Positions 43,016 through 52,900 of a stretch of 64,000 nt of DNA are shown one piece after another. Below the pieces are notes generated by a model. It saw nothing but the letters and a program-made list of their open reading frames with translations. It was not told where the DNA came from and did no database searches. Within the stretch, counting starts at the first letter, position 1. Each line of letters opens with the position of its first letter. Position numbers and translations under genes: made by a program. Source of the stretch: an uncultured Armatimonadota bacterium (lineage in GTDB: Bacteria > Armatimonadota > Fimbriimonadia > Fimbriimonadales > Fimbriimonadaceae); contig CAIUHP010000043.1 of assembly GCA_903899015.1 (NCBI GenBank), positions 1-64,000 on the forward strand. The letters are read 5' to 3'.

Positions 43016-44389
43016 TTAGGCCCTACCGAGTACGACTTGCCAGACCAAGTAAATGGCGCACGGCCCCATTAGGAGTACTGTCAAGACGCTAAAAAAGTTT
43101 GACCAAAACCCATTTGTGCGCGACCCGACGATCTTACGGTTGTTGCAGATGAGTAAGAGGACAATAACGAGGGGAGGAGCAACGATCCCGTTGAGAGCAG
43201 CCGAATAAACAAGCGCTCGAATCGGGTTGATCACCCCGATAAAGTTCAACAAACAACCCACGATGACAACCGCTGCGATGGTCAGATAGAACCCACGAGC
43301 TCGGTCAAATCTCCGATAAAGTCCATATTTCCAATTAAACGTCTCCGCCACCGAATAGGCAGCCGAGCCTGCAAGTGTGGGAATCGCTAAGAGACCGGTA
43401 CCAATCATGCAGAGAGAAAAAATCCAATACGCATAAGGCCCCAAAGGCTGAAGCGCTTTGGCTGCATCTTGGGCGGTTTCAATGTCAGTGTGGCCAGATG
43501 CGTGCAAGGTACCTGCCGCAGCAATGACGATGAATAGCGCCACCAATTGAGAGGCAACCATTCCGATCGTCGTATCAGCACGGATATTTCGAATCTCCCG
43601 CTCCGTTACGGGTCGTGTTCGATGGCCGGGTTCGTCAGCGTTTCGATTGGAGATCTCGTCCTCCACTGTCTCTCCCGCCTGCCAAAAGAAAAGATACGGG
43701 GAGATCGTGGTACCCAGGAAAGCTACAATCGCTAAAATCGTGCTGGTCTTGAAGTCAATATGGGGCACGACAAGGCTCTTCCCTATTTCCATCCAATTGT
43801 TCTTAACTCCGGGATAGAACGCTACGACCACATAGCCCAAGAGCGAAAGACAAAGCCACTTGAGGACTCGCGAATAGATGCGATAGGGAATCAGGATTTG
43901 AGAAATGACGAGGATGCCCGTAAAGACGATAAGTCCTACTCCCACGGGTAGCCCGAACAGCATCTGAGTAGATGCCGCCATCACGTTTAGATCGGCATAG
44001 ACATTGAAAATGTTGGCGAAAACCAGCAGAGAGACACATGAGTAGAGGAGCCACTTTGGGTAATGCTGTTTGATAACCGCCGCTAAGCCGTTGCCGGTTA
44101 TCGCGGCCATCCGACCACACATCTCCTGCACCGCAATCATGAGAGGTATGCAAATGGGTACGAGCCAGAGCAGGAGGTAGCCGAATTGAGCCCCGTTTGC
44201 CGAATAAGTGCCGATTCCAGACGGATCGTCATCCGCAGCTCCGGTGACAAGTCCTGGTCCGACGCTTTTGTACCACGGACTCTTTTCCTGAACGCTCGAA
44301 GAGGTATTTTGAGCTACATCTATGTCGAGAAAATCTTGCTCGACTCCACGCCGTACTTTCTCCTTCCTTTCAACTCGATTTTTAGACAT
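43016..44389 (-). CDS. Nramp-like divalent metal transporter with altered metal-site motifs
   Basis: A 457-residue inner-membrane protein of about eleven helices with LeuT-fold topology. Family features include GPGLVTGAADDDPSGIGTYS in helix 1 and GTTISPYLFFWQAGE in helix 6. In classical MntH/Nramp transporters these are DPGN and MPH, which bind Mn or Fe; here they read DPSG and ISPY. A distinct clade of Nramp relatives shares this DDDPSG-type motif and some move other cations such as magnesium, so manganese import should not be assumed. The N-terminal 35 residues are charged and cytoplasmic (RVERKEKVRRGVEQDF). It is probably transcribed with mraZ, 25 bp downstream. Confidence 0.85.
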   Translation of the reverse strand: MSKNRVERKEKVRRGVEQDFLDIDVAQNTSSSVQEKSPWYKSVGPGLVTGAADDDPSGIGTYSANGAQFGYLLLWLVPICIPLMIAVQEMCGRMAAITGNGLAAVIKQHYPKWLLYSCVSLLVFANIFNVYADLNVMAASTQMLFGLPVGVGLIVFTGILVISQILIPYRIYSRVLKWLCLSLLGYVVVAFYPGVKNNWMEIGKSLVVPHIDFKTSTILAIVAFLGTTISPYLFFWQAGETVEDEISNRNADEPGHRTRPVTEREIRNIRADTTIGMVASQLVALFIVIAAAGTLHASGHTDIETAQDAAKALQPLGPYAYWIFSLCMIGTGLLAIPTLAGSAAYSVAETFNWKYGLYRRFDRARGFYLTIAAVVIVGCLLNFIGVINPIRALVYSAALNGIVAPPLVIVLLLICNNRKIVGSRTNGFWSNFFSVLTVLLMGPCAIYLVWQVVLGRA

Positions 44390-44479
44390 CGTTATAGGGT
44401 CTTGCTTAAGAGACTCGATTCAGCAGAAAGCGTTCCCCTTTTTTGGGACGCTCAGTAGGCATCCAATTACCGGAAGAAC

Positions 44480-45448
44480 CTAGCCCTTCACTCCGCCTAG
44501 CTTAATTCCTTCAACGAAGGTTCTCTGTGCGAGGAAGAAAAGGGTAACTAACGGCAGAGTCATCACGACGGACATCGCCATCATACGTCCCCAATCGGAT
44601 GAATATTGACCTTGGAGACGAGCAAGTCCGATAGCAAGGGTGTACTTCTCATCGTCCATCAAGTACAGCAAAGGCCCAAGGAAGTCGTTCCAAGCTCCGA
44701 TGAAACTAAAGACCGCGACGACCGCAAGTGCAGCCTTCGAAAGCGGCAAAACGATCGTCGCCCAGATTCGAACGTCGCTAGCACCATCAATTCTTGCTGC
44801 CTCCATTAGGGAGGCGGGAATGGTTCGATAGAACTGACGCAGCATAAAGACGAAGAAGGCATTGCCACAAAAGGCAGGCACGACCAAAGGGAGGATCGTA
44901 TTGATCCAACCAAGCCCCTTAAAGGTTTGGAAAAGGGGAATCATGGTGACTTGAGCCGGCAGCATCATCGTTGCAAGCATCGCCCAGAACAGAATTTCCC
45001 GTCCCTTCCATTGAACACATGCCAAGCCATAAGCCGCAAGCGAACAGCTGAGCACCGTTCCCAAAACTACTAACACGCAGATCACTAAGGTGTTCTTGAG
45101 CATGTGAAAGAACGGAAACGCCTTAAATCCGTCCGAGTAGTTGCTCCATTCTAAGTGAGGACGCAAAGTCAATTGGTTGGAATCAACCGTTAACTTTGCA
45201 CCTTTCTTCGGCCCTTCCATCACTTCGATGACTTGATTGGCTCCACTGCGAGACACCGGTTTAACTTCCACCCGTGATCCATCGAGTTCCATCGTTTGTG
45301 CCTTAGGCACGAGATCAAATTCCGACTTTCCTACCTGATCTTCTGTTTTTAGAGAGGTACTGATTTGCCAAACAAACGGCAAAGTGAAGAGCACTGCGAA
45401 CAGCACCAGAACAACCCAACCAACCGTGCGATTTAAGGAAATTTTCAT
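44480..45448 (-). CDS. carbohydrate ABC transporter permease (MalG-like) with extra periplasmic insert
   Basis: A 322-residue inner-membrane permease of a sugar importer. It has the MalG-type coupling motif near residue 210 (EAARIDGASDVRIWATIVLPL), which contacts the ATPase, and six hydrophobic segments. Between helix 1 and the usual EWSNY segment there is an unusual charged insert of about 65 residues (EFDLVPKAQTMELDGSR, EGPKKGAKLTVDSNQLTLR). Start ATG at 45448 overlaps the stop of the upstream permease (ATGA); a longer frame upstream is read-through. It lies in a three-gene operon with the MalF-like permease and binding protein. The ATPase must be encoded elsewhere, which is common for these systems. 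Confidence 0.9.
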   Translation of the reverse strand: MKISLNRTVGWVVLVLFAVLFTLPFVWQISTSLKTEDQVGKSEFDLVPKAQTMELDGSRVEVKPVSRSGANQVIEVMEGPKKGAKLTVDSNQLTLRPHLEWSNYSDGFKAFPFFHMLKNTLVICVLVVLGTVLSCSLAAYGLACVQWKGREILFWAMLATMMLPAQVTMIPLFQTFKGLGWINTILPLVVPAFCGNAFFVFMLRQFYRTIPASLMEAARIDGASDVRIWATIVLPLSKAALAVVAVFSFIGAWNDFLGPLLYLMDDEKYTLAIGLARLQGQYSSDWGRMMAMSVVMTLPLVTLFFLAQRTFVEGIKLGGVKG

Positions 45449-46320
45449 TGCTCGTACTGCACGTGTTTCGAAGAAGACCGCATCACGATTGCGGTTGCGG
45501 CAAGGATGATGGCGAACAGCACCCAAGCCATTGCAGACGCATAACCGAGCCGAAACTCAGTGAACGCACTATTGAATAAGTGAAGGCAATAGAATAGCGT
45601 GCTATCCCATGGACCGCCCTTAGTCATGACAAATGCCCGAGCGAACTCCTGAAATCCTCCAATGAGCCCCATCACTCCCGTAAAGAGGAGCACCGGCGAA
45701 ATCATTGGGATGGTCACATGGCGAAATCGTTGGCTAGGTCCCGCTCCGTCCAGTTCAGCAGCTTCAAAAAGCTCCTTCGGTACATCTTGAAGCGCCGCAA
45801 CATATAACACCGCTCCACCGCCGGCTCCCCATAGAGACATGAGCACTAGGCCAGGTAAAGCCCAATGCTCATCCGAAAGCCAACCGGGGACCCAAGCTTC
45901 CGGCATGTGCATCGCTCGAAAGAACGTATTGACTAAACCTTGCTGTGGGTTGAGTAATCGGACCCATAAAACGGAGTTAGCAACGAGAGGAACAACCGTA
46001 GGCAAGAAGAATAGAGTCCGAAAAACTTTGATGCCTGAGACTTTCTGGTTGAGAAGCAAAGCCAGCCCAAGCCCAACAATCATGCCTAGAGGCACAGAGA
46101 GCAAGACATAAGTAAACGTGTTTCGAACCGAGTGCCAAAACCGATCATCTCGTGCTAATTCGACGTAGTTTGCGGCTCCAACGAACCGCGGAGGGTCGAG
46201 AATGGGATAGTTGCAGAGGCTAAACCAAAGAGAAGCCAAAACAGGCAAGATCGTAAAGGCGACCAACCCAAATATAAGGGGCGAGCAGAACGCAATTCCG
46301 GTGAATGTGCGCGACTTCAT
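45445..46320 (-). CDS. carbohydrate ABC transporter permease (MalF-like)
   Basis: A 291-residue six-helix permease. The first segment SPLIFGLVAFTILPVLASLW, the FVGAANYVELARDDRFWHSV motif and the coupling loop EAAELDGAGPSQRFRHVTIPM are typical of the MalF partner in sugar importers. Both ends overlap its neighbours by four bases (ATGA), so the subunits are made in step with the binding protein upstream and MalG-like permease downstream. The short N-terminus (no extra helices) is usual for this subfamily, in contrast to enteric MalF. Confidence 0.92.
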   Translation of the reverse strand: MKSRTFTGIAFCSPLIFGLVAFTILPVLASLWFSLCNYPILDPPRFVGAANYVELARDDRFWHSVRNTFTYVLLSVPLGMIVGLGLALLLNQKVSGIKVFRTLFFLPTVVPLVANSVLWVRLLNPQQGLVNTFFRAMHMPEAWVPGWLSDEHWALPGLVLMSLWGAGGGAVLYVAALQDVPKELFEAAELDGAGPSQRFRHVTIPMISPVLLFTGVMGLIGGFQEFARAFVMTKGGPWDSTLFYCLHLFNSAFTEFRLGYASAMAWVLFAIILAATAIVMRSSSKHVQYEQ

Positions 46321-47693
46321 TTCTGTTTTTGCTCCTTGTTTTCATGCTGAGCGAGATCATCCGCAACTGCCTCAAGTCGCTTAGAAACATCGACCCTCAC
46401 TTTCCCCAGGGCTGCGGCGGGAGCTTTCCCACCATACAGGACTTCATCCATCGCCCGACCAATTCGTTCCATGTAGTAGCCTTGAACCGGCATCAGCGTT
46501 CTTACATGCTTCGCATTCGCCAAGATCTTATAGAAGACACCGCGTATGGGATCCTTGCTCAATCGCTCGAAAACTTGACTCTTGGCATAGGCGGGGAATT
46601 GCTCCATTTCGTTCGCTTCGATCGTCGTCGCTTCTTTGGAAGTACACATCCACTTAATAAATTCGAAAGCCTCTGGTCGCACCTTTTTATTTCGTGGAAC
46701 TGCGAGGGACCATCCTCCAATCCAACCGTTAGGATATTCGCCATCCAACGGCGCTGGAATGAGACCGATGCCAAAATCCATGGTGGGTGCGTACTTACGA
46801 AGTTGTTTGATTTGGGACACGTGCATCAACCTCATCGCTGACTTTCCTGCAAAGAACGGATCGTTGCCAATCCCGATAACTTGGGTCGTGAACGAATTCA
46901 CTTTGCGAACATCGTATTTGCGACCAAATTTCGCCATCCACTCCAAAGCCTCCACCACCTTCGGATCGTCTGCGGTTACGGTTCCTAAGGGATGGTCTTG
47001 GTCGGGCTCCTTATAGAGACTTCCTCCAAAGGCGTAGCCCCAAGTAAACATGGAATTGGCGCCTTCCCATTCCCACGGGTTGATTCCCAAGATCGAGATA
47101 TTCCCTTGCTTATCAACCACCGTCAATTTGTCTGCCATCCGATCGAGGTCGTCGATGGTTCGAGGCGGTTTTTCAGGATCGAGTCCCGCTTTCCGAAACA
47201 TATCCTTGTTCCAAACGAAAGCAAAGTTCGGGTCTGCCCCCCAAGGAATCGCGTATACATGGTTCCTAAAGGTGCTTTCCTTCCAACGAGGAATCCAGAA
47301 ATCTTCTTTCTTTAAGTCACTCTTCTCGAAGGATTCGGTCAGGTCGGCAAGCGCTCCCCGAGCAGCCCATTCCGAGAGTTGTTGTCCATCGACAAACGTA
47401 ACATCGGGTCCGACCCCACCAGCAATCGCCAAAAACAACTTCTGACTACTTGTTAGGTCATTCGAGGCAAAAGACATGCGAACTTTGATGCCTGGATGAG
47501 ATCGCTCAAACTCCGCAACCACATGATCCAAAGCAGGTTGCAAACTCGCATCAAAGGGCTGCCAAACCGTGATGACATGCGGCTCGGGGCCGGGTTGAGG
47601 AAGACAACCTCCTACCAATAGTCCCAACGAAGCACCAATAACCAGCCTCCCTACGAGGCTCAATCGAGGATAAATCGGTCGAGGGCGACGCAT
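46317..47693 (-). CDS. extracellular solute-binding lipoprotein of sugar ABC importer
   Basis: A 458-residue lipoprotein. Signal and lipobox are MRRPRPIYPRLSLVGRLVIG, then LVGGC, so it would be anchored on the outer face of the membrane. The body follows the family-1 sugar-binding fold (HVITVWQPFDASLQPALDHV, FERSHPGIKVRMSFA, VTFVDGQQLSEWAARGALAD, WGYAFGGSLY). It captures sugars and delivers them to the two permeases that follow, with each stop/start overlapping by four bases. ATG at 47693 is preferred because it gives the best signal peptide; in-frame starts at 47729 and 47822 would add a poorly shaped extension. The substrate is unknown. Confidence 0.88.
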   Translation of the reverse strand: MRRPRPIYPRLSLVGRLVIGASLGLLVGGCLPQPGPEPHVITVWQPFDASLQPALDHVVAEFERSHPGIKVRMSFASNDLTSSQKLFLAIAGGVGPDVTFVDGQQLSEWAARGALADLTESFEKSDLKKEDFWIPRWKESTFRNHVYAIPWGADPNFAFVWNKDMFRKAGLDPEKPPRTIDDLDRMADKLTVVDKQGNISILGINPWEWEGANSMFTWGYAFGGSLYKEPDQDHPLGTVTADDPKVVEALEWMAKFGRKYDVRKVNSFTTQVIGIGNDPFFAGKSAMRLMHVSQIKQLRKYAPTMDFGIGLIPAPLDGEYPNGWIGGWSLAVPRNKKVRPEAFEFIKWMCTSKEATTIEANEMEQFPAYAKSQVFERLSKDPIRGVFYKILANAKHVRTLMPVQGYYMERIGRAMDEVLYGGKAPAAALGKVRVDVSKRLEAVADDLAQHENKEQKQK

Positions 47694-47967
47694 CGCTTCA
47701 TTGCGTGGCAGGTAGGTCAAGGACACCATTCTAACGATGGAAACGGTCGCGGTCAAATACTTATTTTTGAAAGTCGTCCGGATGGTTCGAGTGCATCCGA
47801 GCAATCGGGTTTTACAACCCAAAATTAAGGGGGCAGTCGGACATACTAGCCTCCGATTTGCTGGCTACCTACCATTGAATCCTTCAATCAATGAGGGTGA
47901 ATACCGTTGTTGGATTTCAATGAGCCAAGTGAAGTCCGGGGGAAACTCGAACAATCCTTGGGAAGAA

Positions 47968-48783
47968 TTAGCCGTATTGAACACCTTCTATCGGTTTGAA
48001 AGGTCTTCCGGTCTTGGATCGAAAGCGAATTGGCACAGACACACGTTTGGTCCCACTGAGCGTGTAGAAGACCCCAAAGTGTAAGTGGGGCTCCGATGAA
48101 AAGCCTGTGTTCCCGGAGTAACCGAGAAGTTGTCCTTCCTCGACTTTTTGCCCGAGCTTGACAACTACGCCTTTGTGCTTCAGGTGAATATATTCGGCAA
48201 ATGTTCCGTCATCATGCCGGATGAAAATATAGTTTTCAGTGTGGAGAAACCGGTCTTCGGCTCCGCCCAAGGTGCTGTCCGAACGGATGCCGACAACCAC
48301 TCCTTTTCGGCATGCACAAATGGGTGTTCCAACCGGCATGCGAAAATCAATCGCCTGCTCGTCGGGCGTGCCTCTCTGGTGAGTAAACGATCCATAGGCA
48401 GCTTGAGAGATCGTGAACTTGCCACGAGTAAATGGTAGGTGATAAAGGAACGTCTTGGGCTTTTGATGGATCGAGCGACCATATTTCCAGTCGTAGCTCC
48501 AGTAATAACTCCACGTTCGATTCTTGTTGATCGGAGTGAACCGTACGAGAAAGTGGCGTCCAGGGCTCGAAATCTCGGTTCGCATCGGAAGTCGAATGGC
48601 CGATTTCATATTCTTCAGATCGGCTGACAACGAAATTGAGATGTCGGATACGTCTTTGAGCTCGACATATACCTTCACTTCATTGTCTGATTTCATTTCA
48701 GAAAACTTGACATTCGGATCCTCGGCACTGGCCCATCCACTCAGGGCCATTGCTCCAAATAAGATGCCAAGCACGAGGCGCAT
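47968..48783 (-). CDS. M23 family metallopeptidase (exported)
   Basis: A 271-residue protein with a signal peptide (MRLVLGILFGAMALSGWASA). The N-terminal 120 residues form a beta-rich domain. The C-terminal M23 (LytM-like) domain has the zinc ligands in place: EQAIDFRMPVGTPI near residue 145 gives the Asp, and SEPHLHFGVF near 236 gives the final His pair. YIHLKHKGVV and GYSGNTG are further family marks. The leading H-x(n)-D ligand is replaced by Q-A-I-D, so the first His is not obvious and activity may be weakened. M23 enzymes cut peptidoglycan cross-bridges. GTG at 48840, overlapping the upstream gene, is an alternative start with a basic extension. Confidence 0.82.
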   Translation of the reverse strand: MRLVLGILFGAMALSGWASAEDPNVKFSEMKSDNEVKVYVELKDVSDISISLSADLKNMKSAIRLPMRTEISSPGRHFLVRFTPINKNRTWSYYWSYDWKYGRSIHQKPKTFLYHLPFTRGKFTISQAAYGSFTHQRGTPDEQAIDFRMPVGTPICACRKGVVVGIRSDSTLGGAEDRFLHTENYIFIRHDDGTFAEYIHLKHKGVVVKLGQKVEEGQLLGYSGNTGFSSEPHLHFGVFYTLSGTKRVSVPIRFRSKTGRPFKPIEGVQYG

Positions 48784-48827
48784 GGCGAGCGCCGCGATCC
48801 GTAGTATCAAGCGTAAATAAGAACGGT

Positions 48828-49814
48828 TCAGGACAGCCACGTCTTTAATTGTGGAAGAGCTTGACTGCCCCAGAAAACATGGTCGCCTTGAAAAAGCTCG
48901 CTCTTAAACGAAGCGGAAGCGTCCACCGACTCATAAATTACTTCTGCTCGCTGGCAAGCCGCCTTAAAAGCCTCGGCAGGGAAAATGTGATCTTCAGTTC
49001 CGCTTTCGACGAACAGCTTGCGAGGCGCAATCAATGCAACCATATCCGGCATCTCGACAACCTTCGCCAATCCACACGCGAAGTTATCAGAACAATGTTC
49101 GATGCTTATGATCGAATCAAAAAAGGTGTTGAAGTACCCACTGACCACCGCTGCAGCATATCGAGGTTCCAGACACGCCGCCCAAAAAGCGACCAATCCA
49201 CCGCCGGATATTCCCACGATACCGATGTTATTTGAGTCGACTTCAGGTCGCGAGCTCAGATAATTGAACGCCGCGATGGCGTCCCAAGTACGCCAGGCAA
49301 TCATGGACTGTCCGAGCATGAGTGCCGCCATGCTATCTCTCAAGCACGAACTTCCTTTATCCTTATCTACTTCTGATTTACGGTGACCGAAACTGATCGG
49401 CTCGATGGCGAGGGTAACCAACCCCTGTCGAACAAACTGTAATGCAAATTGGTTCTGGTAATCCAACTCCGCAGTCCCAACCAAGGCATCTACTCCAGCA
49501 CCATGACCGGGAACACAAACCACCGCTGGCCCAGGACTTGTCGTTCCATCAGGAATGAGTAAGTAGGCAAAAACTCTCATTCCCGGTTGCGATCCGAACG
49601 TGACCGTTAACTTCCTAAATCCGTCTTCTTGAGATTCACTGTGAATTTCAGGTTGCAAGGCATCCATTTGAAGCTGATCTATGCCTATGCACTCCGACAA
49701 ACGCGCTCGCAATTGACTGGTCCAGGCATCACTGACGCCTGAATTCCACTCAAATTCTCGCGTCGTGGTCCGTATCTTTTCTAAAGCAAAACTTCTTGGA
49801 TCTAGGTTTTTCAC
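48828..49814 (-). CDS. alpha/beta hydrolase, acetyl xylan esterase/dienelactone hydrolase-like
   Basis: A 328-residue cytoplasmic protein (no signal peptide). It shows the alpha/beta hydrolase layout: PAVVCVPGHGAGVDAL oxyanion strand, IGIVGISGGGLVAFWAA nucleophile elbow (Ser near 200), acid Asp in ESGTEDHIFP and His in QGDHVFWG. The long N-terminal segment with IHSESQEDGFRKLTV resembles Abhydrolase_7-type esterases that act on sugar esters. GTG at 49814 has AGGA upstream by 6 bases. It overlaps the possible upstream start of the M23 gene, so the two are likely co-transcribed. The substrate is unknown. Confidence 0.78.
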   Translation of the reverse strand: MKNLDPRSFALEKIRTTTREFEWNSGVSDAWTSQLRARLSECIGIDQLQMDALQPEIHSESQEDGFRKLTVTFGSQPGMRVFAYLLIPDGTTSPGPAVVCVPGHGAGVDALVGTAELDYQNQFALQFVRQGLVTLAIEPISFGHRKSEVDKDKGSSCLRDSMAALMLGQSMIAWRTWDAIAAFNYLSSRPEVDSNNIGIVGISGGGLVAFWAACLEPRYAAAVVSGYFNTFFDSIISIEHCSDNFACGLAKVVEMPDMVALIAPRKLFVESGTEDHIFPAEAFKAACQRAEVIYESVDASASFKSELFQGDHVFWGSQALPQLKTWLS

Positions 49815-49964
49815 GTTTTTCCTAACTAAAGTCGGTCGGCAGCGATTGAGTGATGCAAAGCTTAAGAATCATTAACTAACGAAGGTAGGTGTGTTCCGAC
49901 AATGATGTGATTCAGGTAGCTTCAAAGAAGCACCTAGAATTATTCTCAGGCGCTGGAATTCCCC

Positions 49965-52900
49965 ATGTCCCTCAAGAAAACCAACCGTATCCTTCGCTGC
50001 AGTACGACTGCAATCGCGATGGCGGCCGTTTGTGCCTCTCAGGCTCAGACTTCGCCCCCCATCGACATCACTCAAGGCAACACCTTGTTCGTCGTTCCTT
50101 ATGCCCACCTTGACACTCAATGGAGATGGGCTTATCCGCAAACGATCCGAGAATACTTAGCCAACACGCTCACGCGTAACTTTAGCCTCATTGAGAACAA
50201 TCCGCATTACATCTTCAACTTTAGTGGTTCGCGCCGCTACGAAATGATGAAAGAGTATTACCCTGCGGATTACCAGAAGATGAAGGCCTATATTCAGGCT
50301 GGCCGATGGTTCCCATGTGGATCTTCGGTTGACGAAGGGGATGCCAATGTCCCTTCAGGAGAATCGATCGTTCGGCACGTTCTCTATGGCAATCACTACT
50401 TCCGCAAGGAATTTGGGGTGGCTAGCCAGGAATTCATGTTGCCTGATTGCTTCGGTTTCCCCTATGCGCTTCCATCGCTACTTGCTCATTGCGGAGTAAA
50501 AGGATTTTCGACTCAAAAACTGACTTGGGGTTCCGCGGTTGGTATCCCTTTCAAAGTTGGTGTCTGGGAGGGACCAGACGGTCGAAGCGTGGTTGCAGCA
50601 CTTGATCCAGGAGCATACAGCGGAGATGTTGCGGAAGACTTAAGCCAAAACACAAGCTGGCTTGCCCGCATTCAAAATACCGGTCGCCTTTCCGGAGCAT
50701 ATGTCGATTACCACTATTACGGAACGGGTGATACCGGTGGAGCTCCTCGACCTCGATCTGTTCAGTGGATCGAGAAGAGCATTGCTGGCACAGGTCCAGT
50801 TAAGGTTGTCTCATCGAAGGCCGATGCAATGTTCAATGCTCTGAAGCCAGAGCAAATTGCTAAGTTGCCTCGCTACAAAGGTGAACTACTGCTCACTCAG
50901 CATAGTGCAGGTTCGATTAGTTCCGAAGCCTACATGAAGCGGTGGAATCGAAAGACAGAGCTACTCGCGGATGCCGCAGAAAAGTCTTCCATTGCCGCGA
51001 TGCTCTTCGGTGGAGTTGCCTACCCAGCCGATCGATTGTATAAAGGATGGGATCTGGTTCTCGGTTCTCAGATGCATGACATGCTCCCTGGCACGTCGAT
51101 TCCAAAGGCATACGAATATTGCTGGAACGACTTCCTTCTCGCTCAGAACATTTTTGCGAACACGGAATCCGATGCAGTCGGAGTTGTTGCCAAGCAGATG
51201 AACACGAAGACAAAGGGCACACCTTTGGTCGTATTCAATCCACTTTCGATTGCCCGAAATGATGTCGTCGAAGCTACGATCAACAACTTCCCTTCAAAGG
51301 GTTCCGTTGTTGTAAGTGGCCCCGATGGAATTGCAGTTCCGACCCAGGTACTTACGCGCACAGCGGACTCGGTTAAGGTTGCCTTCTCCGCACAGGTTGG
51401 TCCTACTGGATTCACCGTATTCTCGGTCCAGTCCGTTCCTTCTGCTAAGCATCAGTCTACGGACCTTAAGATTGATTCTCGCCACCTTGAGAACCAGAAC
51501 TTCAAGGTGACAGTCAACGATGCAGGCGATATCTCGTCGATTATCGACAAGCGATCCCATCATGAGGTGCTCAAATCCCCTTCGCGATACGAAATGCAGT
51601 ACGAGAACCCAGGTCAGTATCCGGCATGGAACATGGACTGGGCGGATGCCAAACTTCCTCCTCGTGACATCGTTACCGGCCCTGCAAAGTTTCGAATCGT
51701 CGAGAATGGCCCGACTCGAGTGACACTTGAGGTTGAGCGCAAGGCGAAGGGTTCCAAGTTCGTTCAGGACATTCGATTGACACCGAACAGCACGAAGATC
51801 GAGGTTGTCAACAACATCGATTGGGCAACCCGAGAGCGTGCTCTTAAGATCTCGTTCCCGCTTACAAGCGGCAATCCCGAAGCAACTTACGACCTCCAGC
51901 TTGGCACCACCAAGCGTGGTAACAATGACCCGAAGAAATATGAGGTTCCTCAGCACCAGTGGTTCGATCTAACGAAGTCAGACGCGAGCTATGGCGCTGG
52001 CATTCTCAACGATTCGAAATTTGCTTCTGACAAGCCAAACGACAATACGGTTCGTCTGACCTTGATCTACACACCCGGCGTTCGAGGCGGGACCGAAGAC
52101 CAGGCGACTCAGGATTTTGGACGCCACCAAATTACCTACGCGATCGCTCCTCACAGTGGCGATTGGAGAGAAGGACAGATTCCTTGGCAAGCCAAGAGAT
52201 TGAATCAGCCTCTCCGAGCGTTCGTCACAACACCCCATTCCGGCCCCTTGGGCAAGACGTTCTCGCTGGTTTCAACTAGCAGCAAAGACGTTGAAGTCCA
52301 AGCCTTGAAGAAGGCAGAAGACAGCAACGAAATCGTCGTTCGCCTCCGAGAAATCAACGGTACCGGTGCGAAAGGAGTTCACGTAACTTTCCCTCGAGCA
52401 GTCATCGCAGCTCGTGAGGTGAACGGTCAGGAGCAACCATTAGGATCGGCAACCGTCGCAAACGGCAAATTGGTCGCTAACGTTCCTGCCTATTCGCTCA
52501 AGACATATGCGCTCACACTTGTGTCGCCTTTGAGTTCTGCCTCCTTAATGGCTAGCAAGCAGGTTTCACTGCCCTACAACGCTGATGTCGTTTCTACCGA
52601 CGCCAACCCTGGCGATGGAATGTTTGCAAACAGTCGATCTTTGCCCGCAGAGCAGCTTCCGTCTACTCTCACGGTGGATGAAATCAAATTTGGATTTGGT
52701 TCCAAAGCAAATGGCGCAAAGAACGCAGTTGTGGCCAAGGGACAAACAATAAAGATTCCAGCCGGATTCTCGAAGGTTTATCTTGTCGCGGCTGCCGACG
52801 AAGACACCACCGGCACGTTCCATGTAGGGAACAAATCAGCGACACTCGCCATTCAAGCTTGGAGGGGATATGTTGGCTCTTGGGACAATCGACTTTGGTC

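Noticed and set aside
47737-48084. Plus-strand ORF between the binding-protein and M23 genes
   Set aside because: It overlaps both minus-strand genes and lacks a ribosome-binding site or recognisable domains.
51294-51956. 220-residue minus-strand ORF inside GH38
   Set aside because: Complement of a gene with clear GH38 motifs; no protein-like pattern of its own.
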